Shown here one piece after another: positions 30,959 through 41,361 of a stretch of DNA of 64,000 bases. The stretch is from Ceratothoa steindachneri. Lineage: Eukaryota; Arthropoda; Malacostraca; Isopoda; Cymothoidae. The notes under the pieces are model-generated. The model was not told the DNA's origin, made no database searches, and saw only the letters and a program-made list of their open reading frames with translations. Each line of letters begins with the position of its first letter. Within the stretch, counting starts at the first letter, position 1. The stretch lies in contig OZ018328.1 of NCBI GenBank assembly GCA_963969495.1, positions 4,579,886-4,643,885 of the forward strand, in the 5' to 3' direction. Made by a program: the position numbers and the translations under genes.

Positions 30959-31880
30959 GCTCGTTAGCCTTTGTCTTGTTCGCAGGTGTTCAGTGTTGCG
31001 CGCTCGAATATAATTCTTAAAATTCTTTTTTGACATAATTTACTTATATTTAAAGCGATTTTTTCTTTTTTAAAATAGATTTGTTTCATTGTAACTACAA
31101 TTAAATATTTTTTGTGTGTGTGTGCGAGTATATAAATAAATACATAATCGACACTATCCGGCCGGGGTTTTTTTTTGTTTTGTTTTTTTTGCCGTCATCT
31201 CCTAAGCTCATCTTCAATAGACTCCCAACTGTAAGTAATTTTTGAGTGTTAATAAATTATTTTATTTATCAATATTGTCTTCGAGTTATCCCTTTTTTCG
31301 TTAATTCTGTTCTTTCCTGTTGCTAACCGTCCTGTTACAGGCCGTTGACCAATCACAACAGAGCCTTTTTAATCCCTTAATCCGCCTCGTGTTTCTGCCA
31401 GCGCCATTTTGCTTCATCTTTCTCTCTAAGCGAGTAATTTCCTAAAAATATTTCGTTCTAAAATCATAATTTATTTAGTATATATTCCCTATTTGTTAGT
31501 GATTTTTCAGGAATAAAGATAAGTTTTAGATACTAATTTTTCTATAATACAAGATATATCTCTTCGATTTAGTGAATTATAGATTTCCTTTCGGTTGATA
31601 TTTAACGGTTGATAGGCATTGGTTTTTAGCACGTCCTTTTTAAAATCGACCAGTCTGTAATAATAAATCTATTTTGCAATTAAAATTTGTAAGTAAGTGT
31701 ACATATCATATTGTTTAGCAATTTTTTTAATATAAAGTGAAGTTCTAAATACCAATTTTATCTACCGTAGGATCAAGTGTTTAATTAACGTGTATTGAAT
31801 CAAGCTTTAAACGGTGTGGTCAAGTATAAGTGTACACAAGTGAAAGTGAAGTAAAGCGAGGTTATTATAAAAAAAGAAGG

Positions 31881-32906
31881 ATGCCCGGAGCCCTCAAATT
31901 AAAGCATTGTTGCTTTAAATGCAAGAATACACGTTGGATCATCGATTTTCAAGAACAATGCTTTGAGAATATCACGTCGAGAAGTGTATGCGAATTCTGC
32001 AAAATAAAAGAAAAATTTGATATCGAAAAGGCAAAATGGATGTCTGTAATAAGCTCTATGGAAAACCGCATCAATGCCCTCGAATTAAAGAACTGTGCTT
32101 GTCAAACAGAAGATGAAACCAGAATAGCTCGAGTAGATACTAAAATCGTGAAACTGGAACAAGAATTCGCAATTCTCACTAACAAAATTGATACATCAAA
32201 CATAAAAGACGAGGACAATTTCATCCAAGTCAGAAATAAGCGCCCATTCAAACCAATCATTCAGAAAAAAGCAACAATCTCAACCAAAAATAGATATGAT
32301 ATATTGTCCTTCGAAGAAGAGGAAGAAACGTATTTAGCTGGTGACTCAATAATTCGGAATCAAATCGATCACTTTGGAAGTTGGAACATCAAAAAGCGCA
32401 AATTCCGATGCTATCCAGGAATAAAGATTGAGCAATTAACAGAACAATTAAACAACTTTGAGATGGAAAGCAAAGAGAGTCAAATCATAGCGAATGTTGG
32501 AAGCAACGATGTGTTCAACGGAAAAAACTATCAAGGTTCGGAAAGCATAATGAATGACTACAAGAAAATGATAAAAACAATCAAGACCAAAACGGATAAT
32601 GCAATTGTTGTTGGGGTGCTACCAAGAATTTACGAGAGATACGAAAATCTAAGTCGAGCAATTGGGATAAATCATCGTCTAGAAGATCTTTGCAAGAAGG
32701 AGAATGTTAAATTTATTGACCCCTGGCTACTTTTCATCCACAACAAAGACTTATTTTCTCAGGATGGCATCCATCTCTCCACAAAAGGTAAAATGAAATA
32801 TGGAGAATTGCTACAAACTAACCTACGAAATTTAATGAAAAATAAAGCACCAAGTCAAGAACCACAAGGAAACGATCGAAGCCCCAATTCAGAAGAAATC
32901 AGTTAA
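31881..32906 (+). CDS. G ORF1: Cys-rich finger, coiled coil and SGNH esterase (about 341 aa)
   Basis: ORF1 of a CR1/L2-type LINE, intact. I chose the ATG at 31881 (MPGALKLKHCCFKCKNTRW) because it aligns with the B2 start MTGKKGPAALKYTCAICQK; an ATG at 31830 in the same frame is possible. Residues 10-60 carry a Cys-rich finger (C-x2-C, then CEFCK), followed by a coiled-coil-like stretch. The C-terminal half is an SGNH hydrolase: YLAGDSII (Ser), NVGSNDVFNG (block III), VVGVLPR and FSQDGIHLSTKGK (Asp and His). All triad residues are present. ORF2 overlaps its end in the -1 frame. PHD-like fingers and esterases are known in ORF1 of CR1-like LINEs; whether this finger is a PHD is inferred. Confidence 0.9.
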   Translation: MPGALKLKHCCFKCKNTRWIIDFQEQCFENITSRSVCEFCKIKEKFDIEKAKWMSVISSMENRINALELKNCACQTEDETRIARVDTKIVKLEQEFAILTNKIDTSNIKDEDNFIQVRNKRPFKPIIQKKATISTKNRYDILSFEEEEETYLAGDSIIRNQIDHFGSWNIKKRKFRCYPGIKIEQLTEQLNNFEMESKESQIIANVGSNDVFNGKNYQGSESIMNDYKKMIKTIKTKTDNAIVVGVLPRIYERYENLSRAIGINHRLEDLCKKENVKFIDPWLLFIHNKDLFSQDGIHLSTKGKMKYGELLQTNLRNLMKNKAPSQEPQGNDRSPNSEEIS

Positions 32907-35660
32907 ACACATTAAAAACTCTATTCTTTAACGCAAGATCAATTAGAAACAAATTTACGGAGTTCAGAGCGCTGGTATTGACCAAAAAGTACGACATCAT
33001 AGGAATAACTGAGACATGGATACATACAGAGTCACGTGATATTATTTCAGAATTCCAGTTAAAAGGATACAAGTTATTTCATAAAGATAGATTACAGAGA
33101 GAAGGTGGAGGTGTTCTTTTATATGTACGCGAAGATTTGCACCCTGTAGAATGTAACACTGACTCTGTTTTTGAAATGGTAACGGTTAAAATAAACCAAA
33201 AAAAGAACCTATATGTTATTTTAGTTTATAGGAGTCCACATCAGCTCCGGGAGACAGATGACCAATTTTATGAATACTTAACGAACATTTGTAAAGACAA
33301 GTTATCAGTGATCATTGGAGATTTTAATTGTGCTAAAATAAACTGGCCTAACAAAACTGCAGACTCAGAAGGACAAAGATTGATTAATTTTATTGAGGAT
33401 AATTTCCTAACTCAGTGGGTGAAAGAACCAACAAGAGATAAAAACATATTGGATTTAGTGTTAACATCAGACGATGAATTGATTTCAAATTTAAATGTTG
33501 GAGACAGAATAGGAAATAGTGATCATAACGCAGTATATTTTGAAATTAATATACCACGTGTCCTACAAAATGACACCACCGCTAAACTTAATTTCAAAAG
33601 GGCAAATTATGCTGAACTAAGAAAGAGTTTGAGCACTTTTAGGATAAATAATGAAGAAATAAACGTAGCATGGCATGAATTTAAAAACAATCTTCTCAAC
33701 AAACAGTTTCAATTCATACCACTGGCTGTTATTAAAGATAAAAATGTTAATAAACCGAAATGGCTATCTCAAGAAATTATGAAACTCATTAGAAACAGAG
33801 ATAAAACATATAAAAGGCTAAAATACAACCATAACATAGAGAACAGGAATCATTATCTGGAATTGAGAAGAAAAGTTAAAGCCGAGATTACAAGAGCAAA
33901 ACGAAATGAAGAAATAAGAGCAGCTCAAAATTGCAAAAATAATCCTAAAGAGTTCTTTGCCTTAGTAAACAGCAGAAAACCCATAAAAAAACAATATTGG
34001 CCCAATAAGAGATAAGTAGAATAATTTGCAGTTCGATGATATTGGAATAGCAAACACTCTCAACGAATATTTTGTATCTGTTTTCACAAAAGAGTGTAAC
34101 TCGTATGACTATACAGAAACACGTGAAATGGCTAATATTATACCACTCGAATCGGTTCGATGCAGTGTCGGCAACACAATGAAACTAATAGAGAAGATGA
34201 ATAAATTTAAATCCCCGGGACCGGATAAAATATACCCAAGAGTTTTAAAAGAAGTCATAAATCAAGTAGCCGAACATCTTACGCAAATTTTCAATTTATC
34301 CCTATAGAGTGGAATTGTTCCTCAAGACTGGAAGATGGCAAATGTAACGCCAATATTTAAGAATGGAAGTAAAGAGACTGCCAGCAATTTTCGCCCTATA
34401 AGTTTAACTTCCGTAGTTGGGAAACTCCTTGAAACTCACATTTCCAATACAATTGTAGAGCATTTAGAAAAGAATAAACTCCTAAATGATTCTCAGCATG
34501 GCTTCAGGAGAAAGAGATCTTGCCTCACAAATTTACTAGAGTATTTTCACTATATAAATACCTTGTACGACAATAATAGATCGGTTGACATCTTGTATCT
34601 AGACTTCCGAAAGGCATTTGATAAAGTTCCGCATAAGAAGTTGATGTGTAAAGTAAGAGCCTTTGGAATAAAAGGCGAAATTGCAAAATGGATAGAAAAT
34701 TGGCTTACGGATAGAAAACAGCGAGTAGTTATAAACGGACAAGCGTCAGAATGGGTTTCCGTTTGTAGTGGCGTCCCGCAAGGCTCTGTCCTTGGCCCGT
34801 TGCTATTCATTATGTACGTTAATGATATAGATGATGGCCTACTATCGAAAATTTCTAAGTTTGCTGATGATTGTAAATTAGGAAAAGGGATAATTACTGA
34901 ACAGGACGTTCAAGAATTTCAAAATGATATTGATAAAATAGTAAGATGGACGGAAAAATGGGAATTGCCCTTAAATCTTGAAAAGTGCAAAATAATGCAT
35001 ATTGGTTATAATAATCCAAGGAGAGAATACAAACTGTTCGACAATGAGATCAAAGAAACTGAAAATGAAAAAGACCTAGGTGTCTACATTACAAATGATC
35101 TAAAGTTTTCACGGCAGTGCATCGAAGTCGAAAAGAAAGCGCAAAGGATTCTTGGATATATAAAACGCCAAATCACTTTCAAAAATAAGATTACAATTCT
35201 GAATATGTACAATGCACTAGTAAGGCCACAATTAGAATATTGTTCCCAAGCCTGGTCTCCTTACTTAAGAAAAGATATTGAGAAGTTAGAAAAAGTACAA
35301 GCCAGAGCCACGAAATTGATTCCAGAACTAAGGAATTATAATTATGAAACAAGATTAGAAAGATTAAATTTATTCAGCCTTGAAACAAGAAGATTGAGAG
35401 GTCAATTAATAGAAATGTTTAAAATACTAAAAGGAATAGAAAATGTCGACTCTAATATTTGGTTTCAGTTTAGCACATCTACTACGCGATCAAACGGAAT
35501 GAAAATAAAACCCAAGAATTTTCGCACAAATATATGTGGGAACTCATTTGCGTATAAAATTGTGAACAAGTGGAATCAATTACCAGAGGATGTAGTGAAA
35601 TGTAATACAGTAGAAAATTTTAAAAAGAAATTAGACAAAATTTTAAGAAATCTAACATAA
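32906..35660 (+). pseudogene. G ORF2: endonuclease and RT, one frameshift and two TAG codons
   Basis: Nearly complete ORF2. The endonuclease begins without an ATG as LFFNARSIRNKFTEF at about 32918, then GITETW, VYRSPH, VIIGDFNCAKINW, ILDLVLTS and GNSDHNAVYF. The linker has KPKWLSQEIM. A frameshift falls in the A7 run at 33985-33991, followed by TAG at 34017. The frame from 34026 to 34307 ends at another TAG (34305). The RT at 34335-35660 is open: FRPISLTSVVGK, HGFRRKRSCLTNLL, YLDFRKAFDKVPH, GVPQGSVLGPLLFIMYVND, KFADDCKLG, WELPLNLEKCKIMHIG and the LDKILRNLT end. The catalytic residues are kept, so inactivation looks fairly recent, or the A7 shift may be an assembly error. Confidence 0.9.
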
Positions 35661-35885
35661 TATGTGACGTGACTAATAAGTTAAAATAAAATTTATATGC
35701 TAATTTTAAGATTTACAAAATATTAATTGTATTTATTATAAAATATATTTATTGTATGCAATCATAATAAAATGCTTTTTGACATGAATATGTTGTAAAT
35801 ATTCCTTATAGCTCAGAATCATTAACCAAAGACAATGAACGAGCTTATGTTCTAATATTGGACGAGAAACCCTAATCTAAGTTGA

Positions 35886-35887
<2 letters not shown>

Positions 35888-35921
<34 letters not shown>
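35888..35921. repeat. (TA)n in the G 3' UTR
   Basis: About 34 bases of alternating T and A in the 3' UTR of LINE G. It lies between the ORF2 stop and the terminal hairpin, so it is internal to the element and not its tail. Confidence 0.9.
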
Positions 35922-35924
<3 letters not shown>

Positions 35925-36055
35925 CATGTAAAATATTATATAGAATAAGTAAGTTATGAGAGAACAGCAAATTGACAAAAAAGAGTTAACTCTTGCATTT
36001 GTAGCACAAGTAGCATAATAAAAAGTTTGGATGTAGCAAATAAATACAAAAAAAT

Positions 36056-36146
36056 AAGTACCTCCATTGAAATGGAACGAATGTTCTTTTGAGGTACTTA
36101 CTATCCTTGTAACTCCTTGTAACTCTCTCTCTCTCTCTCTCTCTCT
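36056..36146 (+). promoter_or_regulatory. G 3' nested hairpin, CTTGTAACTC repeats and (CT)n tail
   Basis: TAAGTACCTC (36055-36064) pairs perfectly with GAGGTACTTA (36091-36100). The inner stem is GAAC/GTTC around GAAT. Two CCTTGTAACT units follow and then (CT)n. Both stems differ from B2 but stay fully paired. Confidence 0.85.
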
Positions 36147-36947
36147 TCAAAGAATGTAGAGGGAGAGGTGACGCCCCCTTGTCGCGGGAAGAGAGCTTGT
36201 GTGTACCTTTGACTTTGCGAGCTATGTCAGCGGGGGTACCTCTTCTGGGTACCCCTGGTAGGGCTTCCCTTGTCGATTTGGTCGAAAACGAGATTCCAGA
36301 CTAAGTGCGTCATTCCTTCCTTTTTTTTTACTCTATCCTTCTCTTTTTTTACTTTTATTCTATCTCTCCCACTTATACAAAAAGAAAAAAAACAAAAAAA
36401 AGCCTACTCCTATCATGTCCCTGTATCTCTTTTCTTCCTCTATCTACATATAAGGACCTGGCAGCTACCTCATGCGTCAGAAGAGAGGCTTTGGAACCTC
36501 TATAAACAACGCCAATCGACGCTCACTGGTTGCGAGAGACTAGGACTAGAGGTGTCCTAGGCGTTGGGGCACGATGAATGGGATGAGGGTAGTGCCCCGT
36601 TAACCCCTTCCCTGGCGCGTAATTATTGACCGTTCCCAGTGCCCGTTGACGGGTGCCTCTGGTAGCATCGGTCCGAGGTGACGGCCCTTTGTTCCCAGGT
36701 TGGTTGCCAGGCCAATAAAAAGCCTTGGGTCGAGTCTCTTGGTGGGGCGGGATATCCATTGAACGCTGCTCCGAGATCCTGGCCGTTGTGAAGGGAACTA
36801 GTAGGAGTTTAGTAAGGGGCGTGCTTCGTTGTTGTTCACCTGGTAACAAATCGATGGCCCCTTCGGGGACCGTCTGTGCTGCTTGGTTGGGAGCCACGGC
36901 ACGCCGAGGCTTGACGACTCGGTCGGACGAACAGCAGCACATGGAGC

Positions 36948-37660
36948 GTGCCTTCTGAAAGATCCGAAACGTCTCCGATCGATAGGCGGGAGCGACTCAC
37001 GCGGGGAGAACTCACCAACCCCCTTTTTTCTATTGATTGGTCACAAAGTTTTGAAAGAGAGAAAACGTTTAAAATGACAGGGAAAAAAGGTCCAGCTGCA
37101 CTTAAATATACATGTGCGATATGCCAGAAGGATAAGTGGTGCGTGGACTTCCCGGAAGGATGTTTTTCGAAATGCCACCCGGGAAGTATATGCACTGATT
37201 GCATCCTTAAAGGAGAGATCCGAGAGGCAGTGGCATGCTGCAATGAACTCAAGGATCTCTTCACAGCCTCTGAAGAAAAATCTAGGGCGCTGGAAAATAA
37301 AATGCAGACCCTAGAAACGCAGCACGCGCTTCAGATTCGGCGTCTCGAGGAAAAGATCCTAGAGCTAGCCTCTAAACTAGAGGCCCAGTCGGCTCAAGCT
37401 CGAGACGAAAGTCCCACTGACTTGGGTGGTCCGCCGATGTGACTCCAGCCCAAGGAGGTGAAACTGCATTGGCAGTCCCACTTCTGCCATGCGGAGCCAA
37501 TGAGAAGAAGAAAAAGAAAAAGAAGAAAAAGGACCATAATGCAGCTCACCCCAGTGTAGAGGATTCGAGCGCTACTGGTGCGCATGGGAAAGTGGAAAGA
37601 GAAGAAGAGAAAAGAGAAACGGAGAAGAGAAAACAAATGAAGAGAAGAAAAATAAGATGA
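36948..37660 (+). pseudogene. B2 ORF1, N-terminal Cys finger and coiled coil (frame broken)
   Basis: The frame 36948-37442 contains, from the likely start MTGKKGPAALK at 37074, a Cys-rich finger: C-x2-C in YTCAICQKDKWC, then C-x3-C and CTDC. A long coiled-coil-like helix follows (ALENKMQTLETQH, RLEEKILELASKLEAQ). It stops at TGA 37440-37442. The continuation, rich in Lys, Glu and Arg (a KKKKKKKKK run), is in another frame to 37660 and the esterase lies in a third. The two breaks are in A/G-rich low-complexity DNA, so they may be real decay or sequencing errors. The ORF1 protein would bind LINE RNA; that role is inferred. Confidence 0.8.
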
Positions 37661-38394
37661 GGAAGATAAAAAAGAAAAATGCAGAGATACAAGAGGAAAG
37701 CGGCAAGTCGCTTCCGAGAGGAAAGAATAAGTCGCCTGCTGACAAATGTGCAAGAGTCACCCTTATTGGTGATTCTCAAGCACGGGGCTTGCAGTCCCTG
37801 CTAGCGGCCCGCCTTCGCACTAGTGTGAAGGTAAGCTGCCTGCCAGGATGTGGTAACCACCACATCAGAGTAGAGGCTGAGAAATCACAGATTTCTGAGA
37901 GCTCAGTCGTTGCTCTGATGGTCAGTGGAAACGACCTGTACCTGAGAGGAGGTAGGGTAGGCCCTACAGATAAAATCCTCCACACGGTCATGGGTGCCGT
38001 GGACGACTGTGGGCTGAAAACCCGCAAGCGTGTGGTGGTCGGGATGCTCCCGAGGAGAGGTCCAACACGGACCGCTCACTCGATGAATGTGTCTCTAAAC
38101 CGGCGCCTGGCAGATTTGTGTACGGCAGAGGGGGTCTTTTTTGTGGACCCGTACCGCACCTTTTATGGTAGAAATGATCTCTACCAAAGGGATGGGGTAC
38201 ATCTTTCCTTTAAAGGAAAGGCCTTTCTGTCGAACATGATCCAGAATGTCGTAGAGAGGACCGAAAGGAGTATCCGGCCCAGAGTGAGGGCGGACGTACG
38301 CCAGTACGCCCGTGTCACTCCAGGAACGACCTTCTCAGAGGTCGCAAAAAGGGGTGCCTCGCCAACAAAGAAGCCGGGAAACGGAAGAGCATAG
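37657..38394 (+). CDS. B2 ORF1, SGNH esterase part (245 aa)
   Basis: SGNH hydrolase domain of ORF1: VTLIGDSQARGL (nucleophile Ser), a GCGNHH block, VALMVSGNDLYLRGG (block III Gly-Asn-Asp), VVVGMLPRRG, FFVDPYRTFYG and YQRDGVHLSFKGK (Asp and His). All triad residues are present. ATG at 37657 is only the first Met of this frame; the protein presumably began at 37074 before the frame was broken. The stop TAG at 38392-38394 overlaps the ORF2 frame, which is already open upstream in -1. Confidence 0.85.
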   Translation: MRKIKKKNAEIQEESGKSLPRGKNKSPADKCARVTLIGDSQARGLQSLLAARLRTSVKVSCLPGCGNHHIRVEAEKSQISESSVVALMVSGNDLYLRGGRVGPTDKILHTVMGAVDDCGLKTRKRVVVGMLPRRGPTRTAHSMNVSLNRRLADLCTAEGVFFVDPYRTFYGRNDLYQRDGVHLSFKGKAFLSNMIQNVVERTERSIRPRVRADVRQYARVTPGTTFSEVAKRGASPTKKPGNGRA

Positions 38395-38417
38395 GGAGTC
38401 CTACAGTCGGGGACTCC

Positions 38418-41153
38418 CTGAAAGTTCTTCTGTTCAATGCGAGGTCAATCAGGAACAAGTTTCCTGAGCTCCGTGGCCTCGTAGCGACGGAAGAACCCGA
38501 AATGGTAGCCATAACAGAATCGTGGATAAAAACGTCAAACCGAGACTTTGAAGGCGAATTCACGGTTCCTGGCTACCAACTCTTCCACAAAGATAGGCCA
38601 GACAGAGAGGGTGGCGGTGTAATGTTGTATGTCAAGGATACAATCAAATCTACGAACTCCAACATTATATCCGATCACGAGCTCCTAGGCGTTGACCTAG
38701 AGATAGGTCCTGTCAGATACAGGACCCTGGTGCTTTACAGACCCCCTTCCCAACCCGTTGAGAAGGACAGGGAACTGTACCAGCTGCTGGGTGAGCTTGT
38801 TCAAGGCAGAGTGTGCATCGTTATGGGCGACTTCAACAGACAAGTTGACTGGGAAACCAGAGCAGCCTGTGGCGATAGCGCGCTACTCCTGGAGTTCGCC
38901 AACAACGAGTTCCTCACTCAATGGGTCAGAGAACCGACGAGAGGAGACAATATCCTCGACTTGGTCTTCACCTCTGAGGATGATATCGTTGAGGATGTCT
39001 CTGTAGGCGAAGAGCTCGGTGGCAGTGATCACCAGCTAGTTAGATTTACCGTCAAGATCCCGAAGGTAAGGTCTGTTGCCAGTCAATCAAGGAAACTTGA
39101 CTTGAGAAGAGCAGACTTTGCACGCCTTCGTGCTGGGCTGACTGATGTAAGGCTAGCGGTATGCGAAGAGGTTGAGGATTCGTGGAACAATTTCAAAAAT
39201 AAATTCATGAGTCTTCAATCAAGTTGCATCCCTCTAAAATGCCTCCGTCGGTCTTCTGTTCAACCAAAGTGGTTTAATCGAGAAATCGGCCAACTGCTTA
39301 GGGAGAAGAGAAATGCGTACCGGCGATCGAAGATCTCGGGTGCCTTTGACGAGTACCGGAGGCTAGCCAGGAGAGTGAAGTCCAGCATAAGGGCGGCTAA
39401 GCGTACTGAGGAACTTCGAGTGGCGAGACTCTGCAAGGAGAATCCCAAGGAGTTCTTCGGCTATGTAAATAGCCGTAAACCAATCCATCGTAGGATTGGG
39501 CCCCTAGTGGACGAGGAGGGTGCATTAACTCAGTCAGATGCAGAAAATGCTAACCTTCTCAATGACTACTTCTCCTCAGTGTTTACTAAAGAGTGTGGTC
39601 CCATCCCCCAGCCCACGGATTCCTACTCGGGGGAAAAGCTGGAGGCAATGGACTTCACCGAAGGAGAAATAAAGAAAAAGATCGCTGACCTAAAGACGAA
39701 TAAGTCCCCTGGACCGGACGGGTTTCTACCCAAGGTGTTGAAGGAAGTGTGCGATGAAGTATCACGACATCTGTGCGCTATCTTTAACATGTCAATCCGG
39801 ACCGGATGCGTTCCTAGAGACTGGCGTGAGGCGGAGGTGACTCCGATATTCAAGAAAGGATCCTCCAGCCATCCGTCAAACTACCGACCTATCAGTCTGA
39901 CTTCGATAGTCGGTAAACTCATGGAAAGCATGATGGTGGACAAAATCACGTCGTATTTAGAGTCAAACCTGCTACTGAGGAGTTCCCAGCACGGCTTCCG
40001 AAGGCAACGGTCATGCCTGACGAACCTTGTGGAATTCTTCCACTTCGTGTTCAGTGAGCACGATCGGGACAAGGCGGTGGATGTGGTTTACTTAGACTTT
40101 CAGAAAGCCTTTGATAAGGTACCACACCGCCGCCTTCTCCGGAAAGTGCGAGCGCTGGGCATAGACGGAAAAGTAGCCGGCTGGATCGAGAACTGGCTAA
40201 GTGGCAGACGGCAACGGGTGGTGGTGAATGGACAGGCTTCTGAGTGGGTGCCCGTTACTAGCGGAGTGCCTCAAGGTTCTGTCCTGGGACCACTACTATT
40301 CATCATCTACGTCAACGACATGGACGGTGACATGGTTGCCAAGATTTCCAAATTTGCCGACGATACCAAGCTTGGTATGAACGTTGCAAAGGATGGAAAT
40401 ACTGCCCGCCTGCAGGAAGACCTTGGGAAGATTGGGGAGTGGTCGGACACGTGGCAAATGCCGTTCAACGTGAACAAGTGCAAAGTAATGCATATCGGCC
40501 ACAGAAATCCCCAATCTCATTATATCCTTAAGGGCACTGCTCTCGAATCGAGTGACACTGAGAAGGACTTGGGTGTTACTGTCACTAGCGACCTCAAGTT
40601 CTCGAAACAGTGCATTGAGGCAGAGAAGAAAGCCGAAAGGATGTTAGGCTACATAAAGCGCCAGTTTGGATACCGTAACAGGGAAATAGTACTTTGTCTG
40701 TACAACTCCCTAGTTCGGCCGCACCTGGAGTATGCCGTACAATTTTGGAGTCCTTCGTTTCGAAAGGACATCGCAAGGTTGGAACGCGTACAAGCCAGGG
40801 CAACCAAACTGATTCCCTCTATCCGACATAAAAGTTATGAGGATAGACTAAGGGAATTAGATCTGTTCTCGTTGGAAACCCGTAGACTGCGTGGTCAGCT
40901 CATCGAAGTTTTCAAAATACTTCGAGGGTTCGACAATGTTGACTACCGGGATATTTTCACACTGAGTGAGAACAGAACGCGCAATCACGGCTTCAAACTT
41001 GAACTGAAGCGTTACAACCGCAATCTGTGTGGAAACTTTTTCACCTACAGTATTTGCGGTAAGTGGAACGCACTTCCAGTGGAAGTTGTCAACAGTGAAT
41101 CTGTTGACCAGTTCAAGTCAAGACTAGACAAAGTCTTGAAAAGTGGCCGTTGA
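38418..41153 (+). CDS. B2 ORF2: AP-endonuclease and reverse transcriptase, intact
   Basis: Complete, uninterrupted ORF2 of about 910 codons. The conserved sequence begins at 38418 as LKVLLFNARSIRNKFPEL, which carries the catalytic Asn of the endonuclease. The first ATG is at 38502, inside VAITESW, so an AUG start there would lose that block. Further endonuclease blocks: VLYRPPSQ, VIMGDFNRQVDW, ILDLVFTS, GGSDHQLV. RT: YRPISLTSIVGK, HGFRRQRSCLTNLV, YLDFQKAFDKVPH, GVPQGSVLGPLLFIIYVND, KFADDTKLG, WQMPFNVNKCKVMHIG. The C-terminus ends LDKVLKSGR. The frame is -1 relative to ORF1 and open before the ORF1 stop, pointing to frameshifting or reinitiation. Confidence 0.95.
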   Translation: MKVLLFNARSIRNKFPELRGLVATEEPEMVAITESWIKTSNRDFEGEFTVPGYQLFHKDRPDREGGGVMLYVKDTIKSTNSNIISDHELLGVDLEIGPVRYRTLVLYRPPSQPVEKDRELYQLLGELVQGRVCIVMGDFNRQVDWETRAACGDSALLLEFANNEFLTQWVREPTRGDNILDLVFTSEDDIVEDVSVGEELGGSDHQLVRFTVKIPKVRSVASQSRKLDLRRADFARLRAGLTDVRLAVCEEVEDSWNNFKNKFMSLQSSCIPLKCLRRSSVQPKWFNREIGQLLREKRNAYRRSKISGAFDEYRRLARRVKSSIRAAKRTEELRVARLCKENPKEFFGYVNSRKPIHRRIGPLVDEEGALTQSDAENANLLNDYFSSVFTKECGPIPQPTDSYSGEKLEAMDFTEGEIKKKIADLKTNKSPGPDGFLPKVLKEVCDEVSRHLCAIFNMSIRTGCVPRDWREAEVTPIFKKGSSSHPSNYRPISLTSIVGKLMESMMVDKITSYLESNLLLRSSQHGFRRQRSCLTNLVEFFHFVFSEHDRDKAVDVVYLDFQKAFDKVPHRRLLRKVRALGIDGKVAGWIENWLSGRRQRVVVNGQASEWVPVTSGVPQGSVLGPLLFIIYVNDMDGDMVAKISKFADDTKLGMNVAKDGNTARLQEDLGKIGEWSDTWQMPFNVNKCKVMHIGHRNPQSHYILKGTALESSDTEKDLGVTVTSDLKFSKQCIEAEKKAERMLGYIKRQFGYRNREIVLCLYNSLVRPHLEYAVQFWSPSFRKDIARLERVQARATKLIPSIRHKSYEDRLRELDLFSLETRRLRGQLIEVFKILRGFDNVDYRDIFTLSENRTRNHGFKLELKRYNRNLCGNFFTYSICGKWNALPVEVVNSESVDQFKSRLDKVLKSGR

Positions 41154-41202
41154 GGGACGCAAAAAGATTGAGCAGCCATGTGCCCGCTCGATTGCTAGTC
41201 CC

Positions 41203-41267
41203 AAGGTACCCTCTTTGAATGGACCGTAAGGTCTCCTAGGGTACCTTCTTTCCTTGTAACTCCTTGT

Positions 41268-41335
<68 letters not shown>
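41203..41335 (+). promoter_or_regulatory. B2 3' nested hairpin, CCTTGTAACT repeats and (CT)n tail
   Basis: Outer stem AAGGTACCCT (41203-41212) pairs perfectly with AGGGTACCTT (41238-41247). The inner stem is GACC/GGTC around GTAA. Two CCTTGTAACT units follow and then about 65 bases of (CT)n. TGTAA-type tails after a stem-loop are known from UnaL2 LINEs. Confidence 0.85.
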
Positions 41336-41338
<3 letters not shown>

Positions 41339-41361
41339 CTTAAAACAATAGAAATAGGCAA

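Larger units (their letters stand above)
36147..41335 (+). mobile_element. LINE family B, copy B2, near full length
   Basis: Begins right after the (CT)n tail of G. A 5' UTR of about 0.9 kb is followed by ORF1 (36948-38394, with two frame changes), an intact ORF2 (to 41153) and a short 3' UTR. The nested hairpin (41203-41247), two CCTTGTAACT units and about 65 bases of (CT)n end at 41335, where D begins. The ORFs are less AT-rich than in families A and G. Confidence 0.9.

Noticed and set aside
36836..37264. Minus-strand open frames over the B2 5' region and ORF1
   Set aside because: They lie opposite the Cys finger and coiled coil of ORF1 and show no domain of their own.
37657..38394. Host SGNH hydrolase gene
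   Set aside because: It sits directly before a LINE ORF2, follows the LINE Cys finger, and has counterparts in the same position in G and C4.
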